From: an uncultured Flavobacteriales bacterium
GTDB lineage: Bacteria; Bacteroidota; Bacteroidia; Flavobacteriales; UBA1820
Direction of reading: 5' to 3'
NCBI GenBank assembly: GCA_938023515.1
Contig: CALJDR010000005.1
Span: forward strand, 1-48,811
DNA: 48,811 nucleotides
Part shown: piece after piece, positions 42,032-48,519 of the stretch
Numbering within the stretch: the first letter of the stretch is position 1
How the letters are laid out: the number at the start of each line of letters is the position of its first letter
Made by a program: the position numbers and the translations under genes
Notes under the pieces: model-generated
Databases searched by the model: none
Told to the model about the DNA's origin: nothing
The model's input: only the letters and a program-made list of their open reading frames with translations

Positions 42032-44092
42032 TCAACCGGCCGAGGTAAGCCCCAACTGGTAGAAGCGGTATCCCAGCTTCCGGAAGAACGTATAGGGAGG
42101 CAACTGACCGGTGAAAGTCTCTACCGCGTTCTGGTCGGCCTGCGTCAGGCAGATGAACAACGGTGCATCTCCCACCCTTTGTGCGAGCCGGTCGTAGAGC
42201 AATTGATCGGTATCTTTCCACGAGCTGTCGGCTTTGAGCACCAACAGGTTCACCGCCGCCTTTTCCAGCAGGGAGGCCGGGACGGAAGCATCGTACAAAG
42301 CTTTGTATTCCGCCAGGATCACATCCTCTCCAATTTTTATATCCCTACGACGGAAGTATTCCGCCAGGTGTTCGGCCACGAAACTCTTTCCGCTGCCGCT
42401 GCGCAGGCTCAGGATATTGATCACGTTTTGCTGTCCGGGCTTGCAATAATCCAAAAGGGCGTTACCCAGGTATTGCATGGAAGCCCCCAGATGTTCTTTG
42501 TGGTAAGACCGCCGCCGGAAACCCTTCCGGGGCACGGCGCCCAGCACTTTCCCGCCGGTAAGGCGTTCGGCACGGGATTTGTCGCGCAAGGTGCGGTCGA
42601 GGAGTTCCAGCAGGAAGAAAACCCCCAGGATGAAAATGATCGTGCCCACAAAGCCTCCTACCACCATCATTTTGCGTTTGGAAGGCATGGATTCCAGCGG
42701 GAAGGTCGGCGGGGTGATGACTTTCAGCGTGGCGGAGTTCATTTGCAGGTTTTTCTGCCGCAAACGGGCCGCATTGAGGCTTTGCAGGATAGAAAGATAG
42801 GATTGCGTGGTGAAGTCTATTTCCCGTTGCTTCCGCTTGATCGTGGAGCCTATCGGGGAATAATATACGTATTGGGAATCCAGTTCCGCCTTGCGGTCGT
42901 CCATCACTTTCATTTGCGCCTGCGCCTTTTCGTGGAGGATGAGCTGTTCCAGCCACTGGCCGACGATAGACTCGGAGGAGATGCCTTCTTTTGTATACCG
43001 GCGGGCGCTGTTTTGGTCGGCAAACTGGGTAAAATCCTTCTCGGCCGCATCCAGTTGTCGGCGAAGGGTTAACAGGTCCATAGATTCGGTCCGCGTGGTA
43101 TCCGGCTGGAAAGATTCCATCATCGTGATCTTGGCCGAGAGGTCGGAAATATCCTTCAGCTTAGCCAGGAAGTTCGCATTGTCCTTCAGGTTTTTGACAT
43201 GCTCGTCGATGCGCCCTTCCAATTCCCGGATCAATTTGCCGGAACTGTTGTAATTCAGCAATATATCCTCATATTTCAACTGATAGTCGCGGCCCAGCGA
43301 AGCGACGTGTTTGGTCTGTTCGTCGTAATTGATGATGCGTTTTTCCACATTGTACGCGGTGAGCGAATCCTCCGTCGCGCGCAATTCCCGCCCGATGCTG
43401 TCGAGCGCATGCTGGAAATAGTCGATCACGTTGTTGGTCTCCCCGAAACGCAGCAGTTCGTATTGGCGGATGAATTCCTTGTTCAGCAGCACCAGCGTGT
43501 TGTAGGCAATACCCGGATCGTCCGCCGTGTAGCGGATCTCCAGCATATCGCTGTTGCCCATCCGGCGGACGGTGATCTTGCTCAGGTCCCGGTAACTGTA
43601 ATAACGCGGCGTATAATTGAACAACCCGTAAATAAAATTGGTCGAGACCGGTTTTTCATAAGCCCAAAGGTTTTCCAGGGTCTTTTCTTCCGAATTTTTG
43701 TCGATCAGAGGGCGTACTTCGGGCGGTGTTTTCCCGTAGATCCAGCGGTAATTGGACGCCCGGAGGTAATTATTGTCTTTCTTGGGATCTCCGTACATCA
43801 TATTCTCCGCATACAGGCGCATGGAAACGTTCTTGAGCGTAGTCTGGGAGGTGATGAGGTTTACCAGGTTGTCCATCGCATTGTTGAGCGTCTGCTGATC
43901 CTGGTGGGAAGCGGTGCCCGACTCGATATCGTAACCCGACATAACACCCGTGTAGATGGTCGTTTTGACCTCGTATTGCAGGGGCATTTTGTCCGTCCGC
44001 AGGAAGATGATCCCGGCTACTACTACCGGGCAAATGATGAGCCAGTACCGGATGCGGTACAAAAAGCGGAATGCGTAGATGATCGAGTCCAT
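42032..44092 (-). CDS. Wzz-type chain-length protein with degenerate BY-kinase-like domain (operon gene 4)
   Basis: A 686-residue inner-membrane protein. A first membrane segment lies at about 15-31, a long periplasmic part with predicted coiled-coil stretches spans about 35-475, a second membrane segment at about 487-508 (VVGGFVGTIIFILGVFFLLEL) and a cytoplasmic tail of about 175 residues. The tail has a Walker A loop LSLRSGSGKSF with K569, like bacterial tyrosine kinases. The Walker A' DxD is not recognisable (the strand reads VILAEYKALYD), Walker B is unclear, and there is no C-terminal tyrosine cluster. It probably sets chain length and couples polymerase to export, with an ATPase-like tail that may not be a kinase. 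It sits 10 nt after the TolC-like gene. Confidence 0.85.
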   Translation of the reverse strand: MDSIIYAFRFLYRIRYWLIICPVVVAGIIFLRTDKMPLQYEVKTTIYTGVMSGYDIESGTASHQDQQTLNNAMDNLVNLITSQTTLKNVSMRLYAENMMYGDPKKDNNYLRASNYRWIYGKTPPEVRPLIDKNSEEKTLENLWAYEKPVSTNFIYGLFNYTPRYYSYRDLSKITVRRMGNSDMLEIRYTADDPGIAYNTLVLLNKEFIRQYELLRFGETNNVIDYFQHALDSIGRELRATEDSLTAYNVEKRIINYDEQTKHVASLGRDYQLKYEDILLNYNSSGKLIRELEGRIDEHVKNLKDNANFLAKLKDISDLSAKITMMESFQPDTTRTESMDLLTLRRQLDAAEKDFTQFADQNSARRYTKEGISSESIVGQWLEQLILHEKAQAQMKVMDDRKAELDSQYVYYSPIGSTIKRKQREIDFTTQSYLSILQSLNAARLRQKNLQMNSATLKVITPPTFPLESMPSKRKMMVVGGFVGTIIFILGVFFLLELLDRTLRDKSRAERLTGGKVLGAVPRKGFRRRSYHKEHLGASMQYLGNALLDYCKPGQQNVINILSLRSGSGKSFVAEHLAEYFRRRDIKIGEDVILAEYKALYDASVPASLLEKAAVNLLVLKADSSWKDTDQLLYDRLAQRVGDAPLFICLTQADQNAVETFTGQLPPYTFFRKLGYRFYQLGLTSAG

Positions 44093-44102
44093 AGGCTAAT
44101 CC

Positions 44103-44915
44103 TTATTTGTTGATAATCTTGGTTTTGGAAAGCACTTCCAGGCTCAGCAGCGCGGTGTTCAAAGCCGCCTGGGCCTGCAGGTACTCGTTCATGGTCTGGG
44201 TTTGGATGTTCTTCTGCCGGCTGAGCGTCTGGGCATCCGCCTTCCCGTTGACAAAATCCGCCTCCGTCACTTTGTACTGCGCATTGGCGATAGCCACAGC
44301 CTCGGATATGGATTTGATGAGCCGCAGGTTTTGGACCGCCGTCGAATAGGCTGCGATGATCTTCAGGCTCTGTTCGTCATACCAACGGTCGATCTCCAGT
44401 TCGGCCTGGTCCACCCGGACTTTCTGCTGTTTGACCTTATTGCGCCGGTCGAAAAGTTCCAGCAGCGGAATGGACAGGGATGCCCCCACGTTCCACAGCC
44501 CCCTGGCTTCGGTCGGCGCCCCTATCTGCGGGACATTGGGATCCGACTCGTACATACTGTAATAATTGGTCACCCCGTACTGGTACGAGCTGTTCAGTTT
44601 GATATAATTCAGCCAATTGCGCTGCATCGACTTCAGCGCCCGGGATTCCTCTTCCTTCCGGGCATTGAAATACTCGACCGTCGGGCTGTTCCTTGCATTT
44701 TCCAGCAGGACATTCAACGGAGGAAGCTCCAGATTGACATAATCGTCATTGGTCAGGCCGCGGATATCGCTTACCTGCCCGGCTCTGGTAGACAGCACCT
44801 CGGCCAGTTTCCCCCGAACGGGATCGTCCGGCGGGGTCTGGGCCGCGGCCGGCACGGCATACGCAGCCACAAAAGCCACGCAAAGGCATTTTATATAAAA
44901 TTTCTTTTGTATCAT
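44103..44915 (-). CDS. Short TolC-family outer-membrane protein (operon gene 3)
   Basis: A 270-residue exported protein with a signal peptide cut near residue 25 (VPAAA) and long helices typical of the outer membrane efflux (OEP) family: KIIAAYSTAVQNLRLIKSISEAVAIANAQYKVTEADFVNGKADAQTLSRQ and QAQAALNTALLSLEVL. A beta-strand pair fits WLNYIKLNSSYQYG and WNVGASLSIPLLELF. TolC proteins usually have about 420-480 residues with two OEP repeats; only one repeat-length unit is seen here, so the pore would need more subunits. It stands where a Wza-type exporter is expected. It lies between the sugar transferase (7 nt) and the Wzz-like gene (10 nt). Confidence 0.83.
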   Translation of the reverse strand: MIQKKFYIKCLCVAFVAAYAVPAAAQTPPDDPVRGKLAEVLSTRAGQVSDIRGLTNDDYVNLELPPLNVLLENARNSPTVEYFNARKEEESRALKSMQRNWLNYIKLNSSYQYGVTNYYSMYESDPNVPQIGAPTEARGLWNVGASLSIPLLELFDRRNKVKQQKVRVDQAELEIDRWYDEQSLKIIAAYSTAVQNLRLIKSISEAVAIANAQYKVTEADFVNGKADAQTLSRQKNIQTQTMNEYLQAQAALNTALLSLEVLSKTKIINK

Positions 44916-44922
44916 TTTTTAT

Positions 44923-46107
44923 TTACACATTTTCTTTTTGCACGAATGCGGTGAATGTTTTGAGCAATATTTTAAAATCCAATCCGATAGAGTAGTCCTT
45001 GGCATATACGATGTCCAGCTTTTTGCGCTCTTCGGCCGACATCTTTCCGGACATACCCCGCCTTTCCACCTGCCAGAGCCCCGTCATGCCTGCCGGCGCC
45101 ATAAAGCGCTCGATGTACTCGTCGCTGGTGAGCTTTTCTGCTTCATATAATGGCAGCGGACGGTTCCCTACCACCGACATATCCCCCTTGAGCACGTTGA
45201 AAAGCTGAGGTAACTCGTCGAGGCTGTATTTGCGGATAAAACGCCCCACTTTGGTGATACGGGGGTCGTTCTCCAGTTTTACGAACGCATTTTCCTGTTC
45301 CACGGCTTTGGTCCGGGCATAGTCCGATTCCGCGATGACATAATCGTCGGACACGAGCAACATTTCATCGTCCGCATCGAACGCCGTATCGTCGCCTACC
45401 AGCAACCCTTCGGCCGTAGCTGCCGGCATAGGATCATTGGCTGCCTGAGCAGCATACTGGTTCAGGTCCTTGAACTGTCCCAAACGTTTATCCGCATCGG
45501 TATACATCGAACGGAATTTCAGGAAATCGAACACTTTGTAGTTGCTTCCCGCCCTTTTGGAACGATAGACAATCGGTCCCTTGCTTTCCAGGCGGACGGC
45601 CAGCGCTACCCCTAAAAGCAACGGAGAGAACACGAGGATTGCAAAAGTCGAGAAAAGAATATCGAACGTCCTTTTCCACAAAGGCAGTTTCAACGAAACT
45701 TTTATTTCCCCTTTCCCGCCTTCGCCTAACAGATGAGCTCGATGCTGGCAGATGAAGTCCAGTTTCCCGCGGACAGACGCTTCGTCCGCGCAGGGGCGCA
45801 TAACGTCGTTGATGCCGCTTTTCATATACATCAGGCGGCATTCCATATCCAGCTCCTGGGACGGGACAAGGATCAGGTAAAGCCCGGGGAATTTTTTCCG
45901 CAAACGCGCCAGCCGCGCCGGATCGGTCTTTTCGTCCTTTTGCTCGAAAAAAAGGATCACATCCTTCCCTTTCGGGCTACCACAAGTGCCGATGGTGCGC
46001 TCTGCCTGGCGGTCGTCGGACAGCATCTCTGCCTGCCCGTCCGTCACTTTTGCGAAATAATCCCTCAAAGAGGCATCTATACCCAGATAAAGGAGGGTAT
46101 GTTCCAT
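44923..46107 (-). CDS. Undecaprenyl-phosphate sugar transferase with pseudo-receiver N-terminus (operon gene 2)
   Basis: A 394-residue protein. Residues 1-120 have the alternating strand-helix layout of a receiver (TLLYLGID, DVILFFEQKD, LYLILVPS, GINDVMRPC), but the phosphoacceptor aspartate is missing and the lysine of KP is arginine (R104). A membrane hairpin follows (about 147-172), then the initiating sugar-1-phosphate transferase domain with FDFLKFRSMYTDA, DPRITKVGRFIRKYSLDELPQLFNVLKGDMSVVGNRP and GMTGLWQV. An acidic insertion of about 60 residues (about 212-275) separates FRSMYTDADK from DPRIT. It should start the repeat unit by moving a hexose-phosphate to undecaprenyl phosphate. It overlaps the preceding receiver gene by one base (TAATG). 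Confidence 0.9.
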   Translation of the reverse strand: MEHTLLYLGIDASLRDYFAKVTDGQAEMLSDDRQAERTIGTCGSPKGKDVILFFEQKDEKTDPARLARLRKKFPGLYLILVPSQELDMECRLMYMKSGINDVMRPCADEASVRGKLDFICQHRAHLLGEGGKGEIKVSLKLPLWKRTFDILFSTFAILVFSPLLLGVALAVRLESKGPIVYRSKRAGSNYKVFDFLKFRSMYTDADKRLGQFKDLNQYAAQAANDPMPAATAEGLLVGDDTAFDADDEMLLVSDDYVIAESDYARTKAVEQENAFVKLENDPRITKVGRFIRKYSLDELPQLFNVLKGDMSVVGNRPLPLYEAEKLTSDEYIERFMAPAGMTGLWQVERRGMSGKMSAEERKKLDIVYAKDYSIGLDFKILLKTFTAFVQKENV

Positions 46108-46472
46108 TATTTGACGATCTTAGATATCCTGATCTTCAATTCGAGCGGATTAAAGGGTTTGACAATATAATCCTCCGCCCCCTGTTCCAATAGCCGTACC
46201 CGCTCCGAACTGCTGTCCTCGCCCGAAAGCATAATCACGGGAAGTGCCTTAAACAATTCGTTGCTTTTGAGGTACGTAAGGAATTCGTCTCCCCGCATTT
46301 CGGGCATTTTAATGTCAGAAATGATCAGATCCGGCATATTCCCTTCCTGCAGCCAGGCAATAGCCCCGACCGGGTTCTCGAAATAGACAAAATCGAACTC
46401 GTCCGACAGATACCGGGCGATTATTTTCGCGATAACGTCCTTGTCATCGACCAACAAAATCCTTTTTTTCAT
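46107..46472 (-). CDS. Stand-alone response regulator receiver (operon gene 1)
   Basis: A 121-residue CheY-like protein with all receiver landmarks: acidic pair D9-D10, phosphoacceptor D53 in IISDIKMPE, S83 in MLSGED and K105 in YIVKPF. There is no output domain, so it must act by binding another protein. It is the first gene of the exopolysaccharide operon and its stop overlaps the start of a sugar transferase that has a pseudo-receiver domain, which hints that the two proteins work together. A minus-strand TAAATTTA (46484-46491, one mismatch) is the only promoter-like sequence in the fixed upstream DNA; the better promoter lies in the invertible-looking segment. Confidence 0.9.
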   Translation of the reverse strand: MKKRILLVDDKDVIAKIIARYLSDEFDFVYFENPVGAIAWLQEGNMPDLIISDIKMPEMRGDEFLTYLKSNELFKALPVIMLSGEDSSSERVRLLEQGAEDYIVKPFNPLELKIRISKIVK

Positions 46473-46518
46473 ACAAGTTCATCTAAATTTACCGAAAAAA
46501 CCCGTTAAGAGATATTTC

Positions 46519-46558
46519 CGGCGTATTCTCAACTCATTCGTTTTGTGGCAATACGCCG
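46519..46558 (-). repeat. 9-bp hairpin in the exopolysaccharide operon leader
   Basis: CGGCGTATT (46519-46527) pairs with AATACGCCG (46550-46558) around a 22-nt loop, between the left inverted repeat and the first gene. It would be in the leader RNA if the promoter segment were in the ON orientation. Confidence 0.6.
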
Positions 46559-46564
46559 ACAAAT

Positions 46565-46574
46565 ACGTTCCTTT
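46565..46574 (+). repeat. Left inverted repeat of the candidate invertible segment
   Basis: ACGTTCCTTT, exact reverse complement of 46691-46700; three of the next four outward bases also match. Confidence 0.7.
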
Positions 46575-46653
46575 AAAACGTGGAAAAAAATTCGGACAGA
46601 TAGTAAAAAAAAACTTAATAAAGTTAAAGATTTACAGTATTTTAGATGTGCCG

Positions 46654-46684
46654 TTAGAAAGCATTATCTTTTTGGATATATTTG
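46654..46684 (+). promoter_or_regulatory. Promoter inside the candidate invertible segment
   Basis: TTAG (one mismatch to TTTG), 19 nt, TATATTTG. It points to the plus strand, where no gene follows before the methyltransferase terminator. Confidence 0.7.
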
Positions 46685-46690
46685 CGCCCG

Positions 46691-46700
46691 AAAGGAACGT
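46691..46700 (-). repeat. Right inverted repeat of the candidate invertible segment
   Basis: AAAGGAACGT; with one more outward base the reverse complement reads AAACGTTCCT, close to Bacteroides polysaccharide-inversion sites as remembered. Confidence 0.7.
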
Positions 46701-46941
46701 TTTTTCCTTACTTTCAGAATATTCCTAAAAAACGGCGTGGCAATTTCCGTGCAAAAATCTGAAAAATAACATTACAAACACCCTCCGGGGCATTTATTTT
46801 TTGCGTGGAGCTAAAAGGCTCAACGCGAGGAGAAAACGCCCAGGCCGATCTCTCCCGAAAGGAGAGATAATTAACATTGAAAAAATCTTTTAGGTTTTTA
46901 TTGGCTGCCGGGGCATTTTATTCATGCGCAATGGCTTTCAT
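46701..46941. other. Intergenic region with several hairpins and an imperfect repeat, no gene
   Basis: No credible gene is seen. Two hairpins stand out: GCGTGGAGC with GCTCAACGC (46803-46825, G-A mismatch inside) and TCTCTCC with GGAGAGA around CGAAA (about 46849-46867). The phrase CCGGGGCATTT occurs twice (about 46785 and 46908), as part of a 19-nt imperfect direct repeat with 15 matches. With the promoter segment in its present orientation this DNA would be transcribed on the plus strand into a non-coding RNA. Confidence 0.45.
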
Positions 46942-46970
46942 AAAAAACCCCGCGCCCAAAAGCGCGGGGT
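46942..46970 (-). terminator. Terminator of the methyltransferase gene
   Basis: Stem CCCCGCGC/GCGCGGGG (46948-46955 with 46962-46969) around a 6-nt loop; on the minus strand it is followed by TTTTTT. It lies 23 bp after the methyltransferase stop and insulates the polysaccharide operon from it. Confidence 0.9.
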
Positions 46971-46992
46971 AAAATGCGAAAACCGGCAGGTA

Positions 46993-47763
46993 TCACCCGA
47001 TTTTCCGGCCGATATAGAACACATACCCGTAATACTGTCCGTACTGCCGGTAATGAGGCTGTTCTTTCTTCATACTCTCTACCAGCTCCCGGGCGGCCGG
47101 ATAATGGCCGTACTGCCGGGAAAAAGTATCGACGCGGGCGGCCAGCGGTGCGTAATAATTCTCCGTCCAGCACTCCGGCGGCAGTATGAAGTGCGCCGTA
47201 GGCTGATAGCCGGCGCGCTGCATCGTCTCCACTTTGCCTGCTATGGAATCTATTTCTGGGAAATAGGTGTCTATGTACCCTCTGTCATCGGGTTTCTTAT
47301 CCAACAGCAAAGACGTTTCGGTCACCGCTACAAACCCGCCGGGCTTGAGGAATTCGTGCCATTTGCGCAGTCCGGCCTCGAAACCGACGTTGTAAATGGA
47401 ACCTTCCGCCCAGATCAGGTCGAGCGACCGGGGTTCGAAAAGCGGATCTCCCATCGAGCCTACCAAGCCGGTGACCTTATCGGAAAGCCCGAACGAACGC
47501 ATCCTCGCGTCCAATCCGGCGATCATCTCAGGCAGAAAATCCACGGCAGTGATATGTCCGGGAGTATGTGCCGCCAGGTCGGCCGTTTGTTTTCCCGTAC
47601 CGCAGCCCATATCCACGATGCGGGCATCCGGAGGAAGTTCGCCGACCAGGTCGAGCGCCTGGAGGGTTTGCCGGGTACCGCCGGGCCCTTGGCGCGGCAT
47701 TTCTTTGAAAAATTCGGCGATGAGTTTCAGGTCGAAATCGGTGATTTGTTTATGGTTGTCCAT
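46993..47763 (-). CDS. Class I SAM-dependent methyltransferase
   Basis: A 256-residue soluble protein with a Rossmann methyltransferase domain. The SAM motif is RIVDMGCGTGKQT (residues 48-60), motif II is HITAVDFLPEMI, and motif IV/V is LDLIWAEGSIYNVGFEAGLRKWHEFLKPGGFVAVTE. The C-terminal third is rich in Tyr and Gln (PHYRQYGQYYGYVFYIG). It resembles the small-molecule methyltransferases common in gut Bacteroidales; the substrate is not readable. It has its own -7 element (47951-47958) and an unusually long leader of about 185 nt with several hairpins, and ends at a strong terminator. Confidence 0.88.
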   Translation of the reverse strand: MDNHKQITDFDLKLIAEFFKEMPRQGPGGTRQTLQALDLVGELPPDARIVDMGCGTGKQTADLAAHTPGHITAVDFLPEMIAGLDARMRSFGLSDKVTGLVGSMGDPLFEPRSLDLIWAEGSIYNVGFEAGLRKWHEFLKPGGFVAVTETSLLLDKKPDDRGYIDTYFPEIDSIAGKVETMQRAGYQPTAHFILPPECWTENYYAPLAARVDTFSRQYGHYPAARELVESMKKEQPHYRQYGQYYGYVFYIGRKIG

Positions 47764-47950
47764 GTTCTTTTTAAAATTTTGAACCGGCGTCCCCCTTTCT
47801 CCTCATACGGGGAAGGAAGATCGTTCCGGAATGATAAATACAATGAAAATCCTTTCCGGGAATCCCCGGAGAACCAAACGAAGCGATAACCTGCAGAAGA
47901 GGCAGGTTATCTATCGTGCCGAATCCTTCTTAAAGAGCATAAACATGGGG
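47764..47950 (-). promoter_or_regulatory. Structured leader of the methyltransferase gene
   Basis: About 185 nt of leader between the -7 element and the ATG. Hairpins seen: GATAACCTGC/GCAGGTTATC (10 bp, 47885-47911, 7-nt loop), TCCGGG/CCCGGA (47855-47870, 4-nt loop) and a CCCC/GGGG pairing near 47791-47812. No known riboswitch class was recognised. Confidence 0.45.
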
Positions 47951-47958
47951 CAAAGATA
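47951..47958 (-). promoter_or_regulatory. -7 element for the methyltransferase gene
   Basis: Minus-strand TATCTTTG followed by C, a full TAnnTTTG match in the gap after the GyrI-like gene. No -33 TTTG at the usual spacing. Confidence 0.6.
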
Positions 47959-47985
47959 GACAAAATCCCGTACATCCCTCGCTTT

Positions 47986-48462
47986 TTATTTCAGTTCCAC
48001 CGGGATACAGATGTCGACGACCCATTTGCGCTGCGGATGTTCGTCCCGGTTGTTGCGGTAAATTTCGTAATGGTGCTTCTCGGTACACCGGCAGCCGTGT
48101 TCTTCCAGCAGGCGGAACATAGCCCTCCAGGCATCCGGGAATTCCTCCATCCCTATTTCGAAACGGCCAACGGCATACTTCCCGCCGGATACCTCATATT
48201 GGCCTATCTCTCCGTCCGTACGGACATCTCCCGGTACCGTCATGGCCGCATCGGCCGTCAGTTTTTCCGTAGGGGTTACCTCGGGGTTGTCGTGATACAC
48301 AGATAGTAGTTGCATGCCCGGGGCTGTAACGAGCCCGCGCGGATAAGCCCATTGCAAAAGCCGTTCGAATGCGCCCTCCATCTGGTCGAGCGCACCGTAA
48401 TGGCGGCAGTAAATAACCCGGAATCCCGGAAGGTCTTTGATCTCAAATGTACAATCCATCAT
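47986..48462 (-). CDS. GyrI-like small-molecule-binding domain protein
   Basis: A 158-residue stand-alone GyrI-like/effector-binding (SHV-type) domain. It starts MMDCTFEIKDLPGFRVIYCRHYG, has the paired beta-alpha-beta layout of the family, and a central YHDNPEVTP loop followed by ADAAMTVPGD. The acidic end of the fold is HHYEIYRNNRDEHP, typical of AraC-effector-binding domains. There is no helix-turn-helix, so it may bind a ligand or inhibit a protein as E. coli SbmC does for gyrase. The ATG pair at 48462/48459 is used because a -7 element lies at 48494-48501; the frame stays open upstream into the suspect right end, which is not accepted as coding. Confidence 0.85.
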   Translation of the reverse strand: MMDCTFEIKDLPGFRVIYCRHYGALDQMEGAFERLLQWAYPRGLVTAPGMQLLSVYHDNPEVTPTEKLTADAAMTVPGDVRTDGEIGQYEVSGGKYAVGRFEIGMEEFPDAWRAMFRLLEEHGCRCTEKHHYEIYRNNRDEHPQRKWVVDICIPVELK

Positions 48463-48493
48463 TTTTTCTCCTGTTTTTATGGTTTTACGGGAG

Positions 48494-48501
48494 CAAAAGT
48501 A
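48494..48501 (-). promoter_or_regulatory. -7 element for the GyrI-like gene
   Basis: Minus-strand TACTTTTG followed by C, a full TAnnTTTG match 32 bp before the start codon. Nothing like TTTG is seen at -33, which may reflect a contig junction just upstream. Confidence 0.55.
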
Positions 48502-48519
48502 TTTGGAATAGGAGCGGGG

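Larger units (their letters stand above)
46565..46700. promoter_or_regulatory. Candidate invertible promoter segment of the exopolysaccharide operon (OFF orientation)
   Basis: A 136-bp AT-rich segment bounded by the perfect inverted repeats ACGTTCCTTT (46565-46574) and AAAGGAACGT (46691-46700). Inside is a plus-strand promoter: TTAG at 46654-46657, a 19-nt spacer and TATATTTG followed by C at 46677-46684. Its start point would fall at the right repeat and read away from the operon. If the segment is inverted, the -7 moves to 46581-46588 on the minus strand, about 105-110 bp before the first gene. No full TAnnTTTG faces the operon in the present orientation. Inversion is inferred, not shown. 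Confidence 0.65.

Noticed and set aside
46441..46728. 95-codon plus-strand frame across the promoter segment
   Set aside because: Lys/Ile-rich translation of AT-rich regulatory DNA, overlapping the receiver gene start; no family resemblance.
46803..46867. Known riboswitch or small RNA class in the hairpin region
   Set aside because: The hairpins do not show the conserved cores of cobalamin, TPP, SAM, c-di-GMP or preQ1 riboswitches, or of 6S RNA, as far as I can read.
46924..47889. 321-codon plus-strand frame
   Set aside because: Antisense to the methyltransferase, which has clear SAM motifs; the product has no recognisable domain.
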